A DNA stretch of 56,490 nt, taken from assembly GCA_934320895.1 (NCBI GenBank), contig CAKRFY010000016.1:1-56490 (forward strand), given 5' to 3'. A model generated the notes under the pieces. That model saw nothing but the letters and a program-made list of their open reading frames with translations. It did not search any database and had not been told where the DNA came from. Origin of the DNA: an uncultured Lachnospiraceae bacterium (GTDB lineage: Bacteria > Bacillota > Clostridia > Lachnospirales > Lachnospiraceae). Numbering within the stretch: the stretch's first letter is position 1; every line of letters starts with the position of its first letter. Position numbers and translations under genes: made by a program. Of the stretch, positions 20,355 to 29,008 are shown piece by piece.

Positions 20355-21296
20355 GTGAAAAAAGGACTTGGAAAGGGTATAGATATTTTAATACCACAGG
20401 CAAAAGAAAAAACAAAGTCTGAAAAAGAAAATATAAAGACAAAGGAAGTAGTTAAAGAGGTTGTAAAAGAAGTTATTAAGGAAGTTGATACAATTGACAT
20501 CAATAAAATCGAACCAAATAAAAATCAGCCTAGAAAGAGTTTTGATGAGGACTCAATACAGGAATTAGCAGAGTCAATCAGACAAAGGGGTATAATACAG
20601 CCACTTGTGGTGCAGAAAGCTGAAAAAGGATTTTATACAATAATTGCCGGTGAAAGAAGATGGAGAGCTGCTAAGATTGCAGGATTGAAGGATATACCTG
20701 TTGTTGTTAAGAATTATAGTAATCAGGAAATCATGGAAATTGCACTTATTGAGAACATTCAGAGAGAGGATTTAAATCCTATAGAGGAAGCGGAGGCATA
20801 CGAACAGCTTATCAAGGAATTCAATTTGAAGCAAGATGAGGTTGCTGATAAAGTGGCAAAAAGCAGAGTTGCTATTACAAATTCTCTCAGACTTTTAAAA
20901 CTTGATGAGAGAGTTAGGCAGATGGTAATAGAAGAAAAGTTAAAGAGTGGACATGCAAGAACACTTATACCAATAGAAGATGGGGATTTACAGTATGAGA
21001 TCGCTCAAAAAATATTTGATGAGAAATTAAGTGTAAGAGAGACTGAGAAACTGGTAAAAAATATTTTAAGTGGAAAGTCTTTAAGAAAAGAAGATAAAAA
21101 GCAGGTAAATCCACAGGAAGAAATAATTTATAAAAGGTATGAGGAAAATCTGAAAATGACTTTTGGAACAAAAGTTAATATTAACAGAAAGTCAAAAGAT
21201 AAAGGAAGGATAGAAATAGAATATTATTCACAAAATGAATTTGAGAGAATACTTGAGTTGATAAATGGCATTAAAAATGAGAGTGAGGTTAATTAA
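20355..21296 (+). CDS. parB: Chromosome partitioning protein ParB/Spo0J
   Basis: 313-residue CTP-dependent clamp that loads at parS. The N-terminal KKGLGKGID motif contacts ParA. The CTP-binding part has NQPRKSF and GERRWRAAK. ALIENIQREDLNPIEEA and the helix-turn-helix SRVAITNSLRLLKL follow, then a C-terminal dimerisation domain. A Lys/Glu/Val heptad-like linker (residues ~18-46) separates the ParA-binding tail from the core. GTG start with AAAGGA upstream. Its targets at 19189 and 19508 are in this window. Confidence 0.96.
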   Translation: MKKGLGKGIDILIPQAKEKTKSEKENIKTKEVVKEVVKEVIKEVDTIDINKIEPNKNQPRKSFDEDSIQELAESIRQRGIIQPLVVQKAEKGFYTIIAGERRWRAAKIAGLKDIPVVVKNYSNQEIMEIALIENIQREDLNPIEEAEAYEQLIKEFNLKQDEVADKVAKSRVAITNSLRLLKLDERVRQMVIEEKLKSGHARTLIPIEDGDLQYEIAQKIFDEKLSVRETEKLVKNILSGKSLRKEDKKQVNPQEEIIYKRYEENLKMTFGTKVNINRKSKDKGRIEIEYYSQNEFERILELINGIKNESEVN

Positions 21297-21298
21297 AA

Positions 21299-21826
21299 AT
21301 GGATTTGTTTAAAGAGTTTGGAATTGATATTGGATATGTTGTAATTGGTATGGCAGGGGTTATATTATTGTTGTTTATTATGCTTATTGTAACCATGGCG
21401 AAGAATAGTAGTACAAGAAAGAAATATAAGAAATTTATGGCAGGTGAAGATGGAAAAAATCTTGAAAAAGCAATTTTAGATAAGTTTTCGTCTGTTGATA
21501 TACTTGAAGCGGAAGTAGGAGAGTTGAGTAAAAAAGTAGATAATGTTTCAGAAAAACTTGTTTCTTCTTATAGAAAAATAGGATTAGTAAAGTATGATGC
21601 ATTCAAAGAAATTGGCGGAAAATTAAGTTTTGTTCTTGTTTTACTTACAGATGAGGATAATGGTTTTATAATAAATTCAATGCATAGTTCAAGAGAAGGC
21701 TGTTTTACATATGCAAAAGAAGTCGTAAATGGTGAAGCATTTGTGATTTTATCAGAGGAAGAACAGCAGGCTCTTGATGAGGCTAAGAATAATACTGGAC
21801 TTGATAAGTTTGGTGATATGGAATAA
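21299..21826 (+). CDS. DUF4446 membrane protein
   Basis: 175 residues with one N-terminal membrane segment (YVVIGMAGVILLLFIMLIVTM, residues ~12-33). A predicted coiled coil (VEAEVGELSKKVDNV-like region, ~60-85) and a compact C-terminal domain follow (YDAFKEIGGKLSFVLVLLTDEDNGFIINSMHSSREGC). This matches the DUF4446 family, often found just after parB in Clostridia. Function unknown. The start is 2 bp after the parB stop, so translational coupling is likely. Confidence 0.85.
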   Translation: MDLFKEFGIDIGYVVIGMAGVILLLFIMLIVTMAKNSSTRKKYKKFMAGEDGKNLEKAILDKFSSVDILEAEVGELSKKVDNVSEKLVSSYRKIGLVKYDAFKEIGGKLSFVLVLLTDEDNGFIINSMHSSREGCFTYAKEVVNGEAFVILSEEEQQALDEAKNNTGLDKFGDME

Positions 21827-21880
21827 ATAATATATGCTCAGAAATGTATTTATAAAATTAAATATGGAAATTTGAATACA

Positions 21881-21913
21881 AAAGGCGTAAACTTTAAAAG
21901 ATTTACGCCTTTT
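21881..21913 (+). terminator. Terminator of parAB operon
   Basis: AAAGGCGTAAA (21881-21891) and TTTACGCCTTT (21902-21912) form a perfect 11-bp stem followed by a short T-rich tail. It lies between convergent genes and may serve both. Confidence 0.85.
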
Positions 21914-21942
21914 GTGTAGTTAAATAAGGTAGTCATGTATGG

Positions 21943-22686
21943 CTAATCAGAAACAACACTTCCGTATAGTGATTTTAATTCAGGTGGAATAGTGTCAGAT
22001 TTTTCTTTTGTAATATGTGCGGGCAGATCATTTGTTACAAATGAGCCACCATTAAAATCATCATGATAATGTTTGACATCCTCATTGATAGAAAACATTT
22101 TCTGATCAAGAAATGAAATAATATTTGCACATTCTTTTAATTCTTCACGAATTCCATCTGGAGCCTTTCCGTCAAATTTATAATAAATTTTATGTTCAAG
22201 ACTTGCCCAAAAATCCATTGCAATAGTTCTTATCTGTATTTCTACTTTAGTATCTATTTTGTCGTTTGACAGAAAAATAGGAATAGATACTATCATGTGA
22301 TAACTTGTATACCCGTTTGGTTTAGGATTTGCAATATAATCTTTAACACGAAGAACAGTTACATCACTCTGCTTAGCTATTGCATCAGCTATGCGGTAAA
22401 TATCGGATGTAAAGGTACAGATTATACGGACACCTGCAACATCATTTACATAACGAATTATGTTTTCTACTGTAAGTTCTCTGTTATTAATTCTCATCTT
22501 TCTGGCAATACTGTCAGCTGATTTTATTCGTGAGGAGATGTGTTCTATAGGATTGTATTGATGAGCTAGTTTAAACTCATTATTTAAAATTTCTATTTTA
22601 GTGCAGATTTCTTTCAGAACGGCATCATAAAGGAGTAAAGCACGTTGCCATTCTTCTTCTTCATTATAATAAATTGGTACTTCCAT
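21943..22686 (-). CDS. Small alarmone synthetase, RelA/SpoT domain
   Basis: 247-residue single-domain (p)ppGpp synthetase of the RelP/RelQ (YjbM/YwaC) type. It transfers pyrophosphate from ATP to GDP or GTP. Visible motifs are GVRIICTF, the G-loop NPKPNGYTSYH and VEIQIRTIAMDFWASLEHK; a C-terminal helical part for tetramer formation follows. No hydrolase (HD) or TGS domain is present. The ATG at 22686 with GAGG upstream is chosen; the frame stays open for 32 more codons but that part falls in a hairpin-rich leader. It lies downstream of a glycosyltransferase gene on the same strand. Confidence 0.92.
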   Translation of the reverse strand: MEVPIYYNEEEEWQRALLLYDAVLKEICTKIEILNNEFKLAHQYNPIEHISSRIKSADSIARKMRINNRELTVENIIRYVNDVAGVRIICTFTSDIYRIADAIAKQSDVTVLRVKDYIANPKPNGYTSYHMIVSIPIFLSNDKIDTKVEIQIRTIAMDFWASLEHKIYYKFDGKAPDGIREELKECANIISFLDQKMFSINEDVKHYHDDFNGGSFVTNDLPAHITKEKSDTIPPELKSLYGSVVSD

Positions 22687-22700
22687 AAAAACCTCATTTC

Positions 22701-22784
22701 TGCACACGTTTTTTGTGCATATCAAGTTTGTGTCAAGTGTGCGCAGACACAAATCTTGGGTGTGAAAAATTTTATTTTTCACAC
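22701..22784 (-). promoter_or_regulatory. Hairpin-rich leader upstream of the alarmone synthetase
   Basis: Three inverted repeats in a row: GTGTGAAAAAT/ATTTTTCACAC (22760-22784, 11 bp perfect), TTTGTGTC/GACACAAA (22727-22753) and TGCACA/TGTGCA (22701-22719). The first may be the terminator of the upstream glycosyltransferase gene. The others sit in the 5' untranslated region of the synthetase gene. No known riboswitch consensus was recognised. Confidence 0.55.
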
Positions 22785-22807
22785 TACCCCCTTTTTAATC
22801 GTGATCA

Positions 22808-23824
22808 TTAGTTAAAACCATAAATTTTGTTGCAAAAACGATAACCAAGTATTATAACCTGTCTTCCGACTTTGCTCTTTAGCTGTAAAGGACGACCAAA
22901 TTTTCTGTTTGAAATTACATGATATAATCTTTTGTTTTTGGTTTTAAGGTATTCCCAAAGTTCTTTTCGCTTTTCAAGACTTTCAGGTGTACCATCTTTT
23001 ACAAGGAGTGCAGAGCTTACAATCATCATCATTGCAAGATATTTTGTAAGGTATGCCTGGAGTTTTTTATTTTTGATTGCGGAAAGATTATGTGCATCAA
23101 TCATGAGTTTTGTAACTTTGAGCTGCTGATCAATACGTTTGATCATAATTGCTTCGTTTACTGACTGATCTTCTCTGCCAATAAAATATCTGTATAAATC
23201 AACATCAAGGTAAAACATGTTTTTTACATATGGCAAAGGAATATATGCATATAAATTATCTACATAGAAAGTGTGCTCAGGTAATTTTAAATTGCACTCT
23301 TTTAATAATTTTGTTTTGTAAATGATGGAATGCATAAGTAGATTCTGACTCATCTTAAAGTGCTTAACATCATTCCAGGTAATGAATTTATTGCACGGAA
23401 TAGCACTGTGATAATTTATAGATTTATGTTTGTGAGCACTTGGCTTTTCATAAACATAATTACAAATTAGCATGTCAATTGGTTTTGCATCAGTTACAAT
23501 GGTACGCAAAAAGTCCATAACTTTTAATAAGCTGGCTTTATCAAACCAGTCATCACTGTCAAGAACCTTAAAGTAAAGTCCTGTTGCATTTGCAAGACCT
23601 GTATTTACAGCAGAACCATGTCCGCCATTTTCCTTGTGTATCGCACGTACAATGTTCGGATAAGCTTTTTCATATTTTTGTGCAATTTGTAAGGTGTCAT
23701 CTGATGAGCCGTCATCAACAACAAGAATCTCAATGTCGTCCCCACCTACAAGAGCTGATTTGATTGCTTTTTCCATATATTCATGTGAATTATAACTTGG
23801 AATTGTAACGCTTAATAGTTTCAT
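22808..23824 (-). CDS. Family 2 glycosyltransferase
   Basis: 338-residue GT-A fold glycosyltransferase. It has the N-terminal nucleotide-sugar part IPSYNSHEYMEKAIKSAL, VVDDGSSDDT and the metal-binding LDSDDW near residue 100. NGGHGSAVNTGL is also typical of family 2. No membrane span is evident, although the C-terminal half (KNKKLQAYLTKYLAMMMIVSSALLV) has a hydrophobic helix. The acceptor is unknown; a cell-surface polymer is likely. The ATG at 23824 has GGAG 5 bases upstream; an upstream ATG at 23839 is less likely. Confidence 0.88.
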   Translation of the reverse strand: MKLLSVTIPSYNSHEYMEKAIKSALVGGDDIEILVVDDGSSDDTLQIAQKYEKAYPNIVRAIHKENGGHGSAVNTGLANATGLYFKVLDSDDWFDKASLLKVMDFLRTIVTDAKPIDMLICNYVYEKPSAHKHKSINYHSAIPCNKFITWNDVKHFKMSQNLLMHSIIYKTKLLKECNLKLPEHTFYVDNLYAYIPLPYVKNMFYLDVDLYRYFIGREDQSVNEAIMIKRIDQQLKVTKLMIDAHNLSAIKNKKLQAYLTKYLAMMMIVSSALLVKDGTPESLEKRKELWEYLKTKNKRLYHVISNRKFGRPLQLKSKVGRQVIILGYRFCNKIYGFN

Positions 23825-23927
23825 AATATCTCCATTCATTTAAAAAGTTTATAGTTTACCATACCTTTATTATATAATGAAATGGATGTAGATTAAAGTA
23901 TATATTTCTTAATTATTTATAACATTA

Positions 23928-25889
23928 TTAAAAATTAAAATTGTCAGTGTAGAGGATATAACTGTTACCAGAATTTAAAAGTTCATATTGTAATAATTGT
24001 GATGATAGGGAAGTAAAGGTAGTTTTCTTTATATCGCCATAACTATTGTAGGAACAAAGAACTGTATTTAAACATGTCGTATCCTGTGGCAGAAGAGAAA
24101 TATCAGTTAGTGTATTTTGGTAGGATGGTAAAAGTGTATATTTATTATCTGCTGCAGAAGAACTATTGAATTCAATTTTTGAATTTTCAAAATATATTTT
24201 TGAATTTTTTACTTCAAATCTGTAAAGGGAAGGGGATAATAGTTCTTTATCGTATTGATCATATATTCGGAACAATGCATAATATAAATTTCCATCATTC
24301 AGATATAAATTCATTTTGTCTATCTGTTTTTTAAAATCAGCAGGAGTATTTTCGTAAAAACTAAATGAGCACATTGGTATATTAGTACCAATTCTATAAA
24401 GATATGCATTATAATAATTTATTTTATCGTAACTAATATTACTGCCCACGGTAATGGGCAGTAATGATTCAGGATAATATGTTTTTTCTATGGAAGGTAA
24501 TGATATATTAAATACAACATGATGTGATATGAAATTATTAAATGAAAAATAAAATTCAGATTTTAACAAGTATGAGCCGTGACTGTCTGTGAATATTTTA
24601 ATACAGTAATTTTGGGTATGCGAAAAATTAAAAATATCTTTTTTATTATCATTTAGTTTCATGGCATCAGTATATGAAAGTGTATTTAAAGTGTCAGATA
24701 TATTTATTATGTCTGCATCAGTGTATAATGTATCTATGCTGCTGTTTGCATTAGTTAATAGGAGATTCCCATTATTATCGGTAAAAAAAGTTTTTTTTGT
24801 TGTTTGTGATCTGTCCGATGCAACTGAATCAAGTGTTGAGATTTCTATTTTTTTGATGTGACTATTGTTATCGGTGATTTTAAATGATGCAGTCAGATCT
24901 GGAGCTGATGAATTTTCTAAATTATTTTTATGTAGTACAATATTTTTACATATTGATTTTGTTATTTTTAAGGATATATTGTCAATGTATTTAGGAATAT
25001 AATCTTTACAGAAAACAGACATAGTTACAGTTTCTGCTTTTGGAAAACGAATAATATAATAGCCATTTTTATCTGTTTTTGTTGTTAATGACATATTGTT
25101 TTGGGTAAGGGTGATCGAAGCATTTTCTAATGCATTACCAAATTTGTCAAAAACAAAGCCAGTAACAGATTGACCAAGCATATGTTCAATATAGTCAATA
25201 TTATATTTTTTTTCAGATAATGTGCAGGTAAGTTCGTATGTGCCATCCATTGAGCTGTCACCAGGAGAGAGTAGTTTTATGGAGGCATTATTTAATTCAT
25301 ATGTTATATATCTTCCGTCATCTGATAAAGATTTAAAGTTACCTTTTACAATATGTGTATCTTTAGAAAGTGAAATAGAAGATTTTTCTACTTGTGTCAG
25401 TTGCATTATGCGGGTACATTTAAGTCTGACTGTGAAGTTTATACTATTTATATGTGTGGAAGGACAAAGAAGTTCTTCATTATTTTTTAATATTACTTTA
25501 TCCTTGATTGTAACTTTTTTGGTGAGGACGATGGCAGTTTTTTTGGTTGTGTTTTTTAATTCGGCTTTTAGTGTAAGAGTGCCTTTCTTTTTGGGAATTA
25601 GAAGTCCAGTTTTGGAATTGAGTTTTGCGAGTTTATTATTATTTGTTGAGAATTTAATAATTGTGTTTTTAGGTGCATTTACAATGTTATATTTATATGA
25701 TCTGCCAATATATATAGTACTATATTTATTTTGAAATTTAGGAGTAGCGGCTTGTGCGATTCTTGTATGTGAGTTTTCAGATAAATACAAGATGACTGGC
25801 ATAAAATAAAGAAATGTATAAAAAAGGAATTTAATTGTAGTTATAAATCTGGTATTTTTAATATAGTTTGTTTTAACAATAGTATTCAT
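23928..25889 (-). CDS. Secreted protein with Ig-like and carboxypeptidase regulatory-like domains
   Basis: 653 residues. A long hydrophobic signal segment (FITTIKFLFYTFLYFMPVILYL, ~16-38) ends in AQAATP, a plausible cleavage site. Residues ~50-135 resemble a bacterial Ig-like (BIG2) domain (NNKLAKLNSKTGLLIPKKKGTLTLKAEL). Residues ~240-310 look like a carboxypeptidase regulatory-like beta-sandwich (VTGFVFDKFGNALENASITL, then DKNGYYIIRF). The rest is Ser/Asn/Tyr-rich and unrecognised. No LPXTG or membrane anchor is seen at the C-terminus. The start is 17 bp downstream of the kinase gene stop, so the two are almost certainly cotranscribed. It may be an envelope ligand or substrate of that kinase system; this is inference. 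Confidence 0.7.
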   Translation of the reverse strand: MNTIVKTNYIKNTRFITTIKFLFYTFLYFMPVILYLSENSHTRIAQAATPKFQNKYSTIYIGRSYKYNIVNAPKNTIIKFSTNNNKLAKLNSKTGLLIPKKKGTLTLKAELKNTTKKTAIVLTKKVTIKDKVILKNNEELLCPSTHINSINFTVRLKCTRIMQLTQVEKSSISLSKDTHIVKGNFKSLSDDGRYITYELNNASIKLLSPGDSSMDGTYELTCTLSEKKYNIDYIEHMLGQSVTGFVFDKFGNALENASITLTQNNMSLTTKTDKNGYYIIRFPKAETVTMSVFCKDYIPKYIDNISLKITKSICKNIVLHKNNLENSSAPDLTASFKITDNNSHIKKIEISTLDSVASDRSQTTKKTFFTDNNGNLLLTNANSSIDTLYTDADIINISDTLNTLSYTDAMKLNDNKKDIFNFSHTQNYCIKIFTDSHGSYLLKSEFYFSFNNFISHHVVFNISLPSIEKTYYPESLLPITVGSNISYDKINYYNAYLYRIGTNIPMCSFSFYENTPADFKKQIDKMNLYLNDGNLYYALFRIYDQYDKELLSPSLYRFEVKNSKIYFENSKIEFNSSSAADNKYTLLPSYQNTLTDISLLPQDTTCLNTVLCSYNSYGDIKKTTFTSLSSQLLQYELLNSGNSYILYTDNFNF

Positions 25890-25906
25890 AGTTATTCTCT
25901 CTTTCT

Positions 25907-27544
25907 TTAATCAATAATTTCACAATCTGGAAGTGATCGTTTTAGTCTTAATACTTCTTTTTTGGATATATTTGTTTCACTAATGCATAATAATCTAAGT
26001 GATTTTAACTTTGTAAGCGATGTTATGTTTTTAAGTTTTTTATTACATGACAAATCAAGGTTTTCAAGTGTTTTTATTTTTGACAGCATATAGATATCTT
26101 CTATGGAATTTGAAGATATGACTAATGTTTTTAGATGTTTTAGTTTTGCTAATGTATCAATATTTTTTATTTTATTGTTTGATATATAAAGTTCTTCAAT
26201 GTTTGGAAAGGATGAAATATCGCTTATATCATAAATTAGATTATTATTTGCGGATAAGATTTTTAGTGAACTATTATCAAGTGGTTTTCCGGCAATTTTT
26301 TTGAGTTTATCAGCAGAAAGTTTTTTGATAATATGTTGTCCAACATCAAATTCACTAATATATGATATAGGGGGTGGACTGGTGGTATTGGCTATATTAT
26401 TTTTAGCCTGGGGTAAATCTGTTTTTGGAATGGCAGAAGCTGGAACTGTCATAGTTGATGTGTTATCAGGGCTATTACTTTCAAAGACAGTTTTTTTTAT
26501 TGGATTGTTAGGAATTGTACTTGTAGAAGCAATTGTTTTAACAGCTTCATTTGATGGCATGCCAGACATATGTGGTAAAAAAAATATATTATATAATACC
26601 ATTGCAGGAAGCAGTATAGCCAATACAATAGCAATTGTCATAAAAACAGGTGTATTAATAAAGGAAAAAAATGTGTTTGTACAAATAACAGCTTGCTCTT
26701 TTTTAATTGGTAGTGTTTTCAGGTTATTAAATAAATTATTTGAAATATTTATATTAAGTTGAAAATCTGTAATACTGTTTTCGTTTTGTTTTTCAAATGA
26801 AAATATAGCATTTTTAAATTCAGATATAGAGGGGTATCTGAATTCTTGGATTTCCGAACATGCCTTCATAAGTATTTGGTTAAAATTTTCAAGCAAGTTA
26901 GTATCTTCTTTTATATTATCATTATCTTCTTCTTTGTTATTATATTTTTCCTGAAAAAGTGAAAGAATAGTTTTGGCGAGCGAATATTCATCTGAGAGTT
27001 CATTGATGGATAATTTGCTTTTTTGTAATGCGGTGAATTCAGGAGGAGAGTAACCGGGCGTTAAATAAAGGTTACGCTGATTGCTTATTTTTCCTGATCT
27101 TCTGACAGAAGAATAGTCACCAATGCAAAATGAGCTGTCATCATTTAAATAAATGTTATCAGGTGAAATGTCTAAATGGAGATATTTTTTTTCATGTAGA
27201 AAAGTTATTCCCTGGCATAGGTCAATTGACAAACGAAGTAAGTTACAAAAGTTAAAACCATCTGATGATATATTTTCAAGAAGAGTTTTTTTATGTGGGT
27301 AGATTACATAAATAAATCCATTTTTTCTTTGTATTATTTCAGGCTTAAGTAGATGTTTATTATCAGATTGTTTTAAAATCATTAACAGGTTATATTCATC
27401 TTCATTGTAAGGGGAGATTTTTAGTACTTTTTTTGAATTATTTTTATCTAAAATTTTAAGTACACAACAATCTTCTGATGTATAAATATTTTCGGAAGTC
27501 GAGATGATTTTTTTTATTTTGTTTGGAATAAAGCTTTCTGTCAT
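25907..27544 (-). CDS. Membrane Ser/Thr protein kinase with C-terminal leucine-rich repeats
   Basis: 545 residues. The cytoplasmic kinase domain covers ~1-270: Lys42 in KVLKI, catalytic loop HLDISPDN (Asp125, Asn130), GDYSS in place of DFG (Asp143) and PPE at ~168. The glycine-rich loop is degenerate, yet the catalytic residues are present. One membrane span is at ~312-340 (FMTIAIVLAILLPAMVLYNIFFL). A Ser/Thr/Pro-rich stalk follows, then four or five leucine-rich repeats (~430-545: NIEELYISNNKIKNI, LKTLVISSNSIEDI, LENLDLSCNKKLKNI). The layout suggests an external LRR sensor and internal kinase. The ATG at 27544 has GGAGG upstream. Flanked by secreted-protein genes on the same strand. Confidence 0.85.
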   Translation of the reverse strand: MTESFIPNKIKKIISTSENIYTSEDCCVLKILDKNNSKKVLKISPYNEDEYNLLMILKQSDNKHLLKPEIIQRKNGFIYVIYPHKKTLLENISSDGFNFCNLLRLSIDLCQGITFLHEKKYLHLDISPDNIYLNDDSSFCIGDYSSVRRSGKISNQRNLYLTPGYSPPEFTALQKSKLSINELSDEYSLAKTILSLFQEKYNNKEEDNDNIKEDTNLLENFNQILMKACSEIQEFRYPSISEFKNAIFSFEKQNENSITDFQLNINISNNLFNNLKTLPIKKEQAVICTNTFFSFINTPVFMTIAIVLAILLPAMVLYNIFFLPHMSGMPSNEAVKTIASTSTIPNNPIKKTVFESNSPDNTSTMTVPASAIPKTDLPQAKNNIANTTSPPPISYISEFDVGQHIIKKLSADKLKKIAGKPLDNSSLKILSANNNLIYDISDISSFPNIEELYISNNKIKNIDTLAKLKHLKTLVISSNSIEDIYMLSKIKTLENLDLSCNKKLKNITSLTKLKSLRLLCISETNISKKEVLRLKRSLPDCEIID

Positions 27545-27570
27545 GATAACCTCCTTTCTTATGTCTGTAT

Positions 27571-28641
27571 TTATTTCGATACGCGTATGGTACATGTTGC
27601 TGTTCTTGTGATGGTATTATGTTTTACACTTACTTTTATGATAGCAAGTCCAGGTGATCTTCCAGTGACTTTTCCATTTGAAACAGTTGCAGTTTTTTTA
27701 TTGCTTGTTGTCCATATATATTTGCAACCACGCAGATTTGATGGTTGTATTGAGGTTTTAAGATATATACAAGCTCTTCTTTTTATGGAAACATAATTGT
27801 TTGAAAGCGAAACATGGCGTAGCCGAGCGATTTTTTTTGCCTTTTTAATATTATGTTTAGTAGTTGTTTTTTTGATTGTTTTCCTGCTGATTTTGGTAGC
27901 AGCGCCTTTTTGAGATTTATTATTAGTAGTAGCAGTAGCAGTACGCTTTTGCGGCTTATGTTTGACTTTTTTTGGTTTCTTAATTTTATTTCCATTTTTG
28001 GATTTACATGATGTGCTTTTTTTCTTTTTATTTTTACTATTGACAGTGTTGTTAGTTGCAGTTTTTTGCGGTTGTTTCGAAGGTATCTTTTTTTTATCAT
28101 AAAGAATATTTACAAGTTTATCATTAGATGCAGAAGCATTGCCTATGGTTACATAAATACGTTTTGTTTCTGATGTACCAGATAATATTGAGTTCATATC
28201 AATATATAAGTATGATGATTTTTGTTGTGGGTAATAAGCTAGTTCATTGTAGGAGCTATCAAAAAATTGAATATAGTTTGGCGAAATATTTTCATCAATA
28301 CATTTTATATATAGTATATAATTCGAGGATGGATTATTTATATAATAAAAGTTTATTGCAGATTGATTTAAAATATCGCTGTATATAATACCCTTTTTAA
28401 GTTTTACGGATTGTGTAAGTTTCATATGTGGAGTATCTATGCTAAGTGACTTTTTGTCTGAATTAAAAATGGAGTCGTCTGCCATAGTGGTTTTAGCAGT
28501 AATGTTAAAACCTGTAAGTAATGCTATAATAAAAATCAAACTAAGTGTAAATTTAATATGGAGTGGTTCGATAGTGTATACTTTAGTCTGACATATGTTT
28601 GAAAAATAATGCTTTGATTTATGTGAGTGTGTGGGTATCAT
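27571..28641 (-). CDS. Secreted Lys-rich protein with BIG2-like domain
   Basis: 356 residues. Hydrophobic N-terminal segment (FTLSLIFIIALLTGFNITA, ~31-50) is a signal peptide or anchor. Residues ~55-190 are a beta-rich region without a recognised family. Residues ~195-275 are extremely Lys/Thr/Asn-rich, suited to binding teichoic acid, peptidoglycan or nucleic acid. The C-terminal ~80 residues match a BIG2-type Ig domain (KYIWTTSNKKTATVSNGKVTGRSPGLAIIKVSVKH). The ATG at 28641 follows AAGGA; an upstream in-frame GTG exists. The kinase gene starts 26 bp after its stop, so they are likely one operon. Confidence 0.7.
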   Translation of the reverse strand: MIPTHSHKSKHYFSNICQTKVYTIEPLHIKFTLSLIFIIALLTGFNITAKTTMADDSIFNSDKKSLSIDTPHMKLTQSVKLKKGIIYSDILNQSAINFYYINNPSSNYILYIKCIDENISPNYIQFFDSSYNELAYYPQQKSSYLYIDMNSILSGTSETKRIYVTIGNASASNDKLVNILYDKKKIPSKQPQKTATNNTVNSKNKKKKSTSCKSKNGNKIKKPKKVKHKPQKRTATATTNNKSQKGAATKISRKTIKKTTTKHNIKKAKKIARLRHVSLSNNYVSIKRRACIYLKTSIQPSNLRGCKYIWTTSNKKTATVSNGKVTGRSPGLAIIKVSVKHNTITRTATCTIRVSK

Positions 28642-29008
28642 ACATGTCCTTTCCACACATCAAATAATAAAATTAAGATGGTTCACATTCTAATATGTTT
28701 TTTGTGCTTTTTCTAGTGTCAAAAATAACAAAAAATATATTTATTTTTGTGAAAAATTAACAATTAAAAATTAGTAGTAAATTAGAAAATCGATAAGTTA
28801 AGAAAAAATAAATTAAGGTTGGAGATATAAAAAAGAAATAGTCTGTATTTTAACACTATCAAGGAAGTACCAAACTTTTATTGCGTAGAGCAATAAGTGG
28901 GGTACTTCCTTGTATCAGGACGGGGATGGGCCCCTTATGATATGCTGTGATAGCAGCTAATAGTGTTATGAAAAGTATCAGAGCTGATTGTGAATATCCG
29001 CCTGACTT
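28642..29008. other. Spacer with promoter region and repeat copy 2, no CDS
   Basis: 367 bp without a gene. The part next to 28641 must hold the promoter of the kinase operon and is very AT-rich; I see no near-consensus hexamer pair. The other half is repeat copy 2, listed separately. Confidence 0.7.
28847..29008 (+). repeat. Dispersed intergenic repeat, copy 2 (longest)
   Basis: Starts TTTTAACACTATCAAGGAAG, has the middle part GATATGCTGTGATAGC then AGCTAATAGTGTTATG, and ends in the 3' hairpin GCTGAT...ATCCGC and CTGACTT. AACACTAT at the start can pair with ATAGTGTT in the middle. Compared with copy 1 it carries an extra internal hairpin, GGAAGTACC/GGTACTTCC with inner ATTGC/GCAAT (28863-28910), plus a GGGGATGGGCCCC segment. 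Its end abuts the stop codon of the gene at 29009. Confidence 0.8.

Noticed and set aside
22687..22782. N-terminal extension of the alarmone synthetase
   Set aside because: The frame is open but falls in the hairpin-rich leader, and the ATG at 22686 has a proper ribosome site and gives the normal family length.
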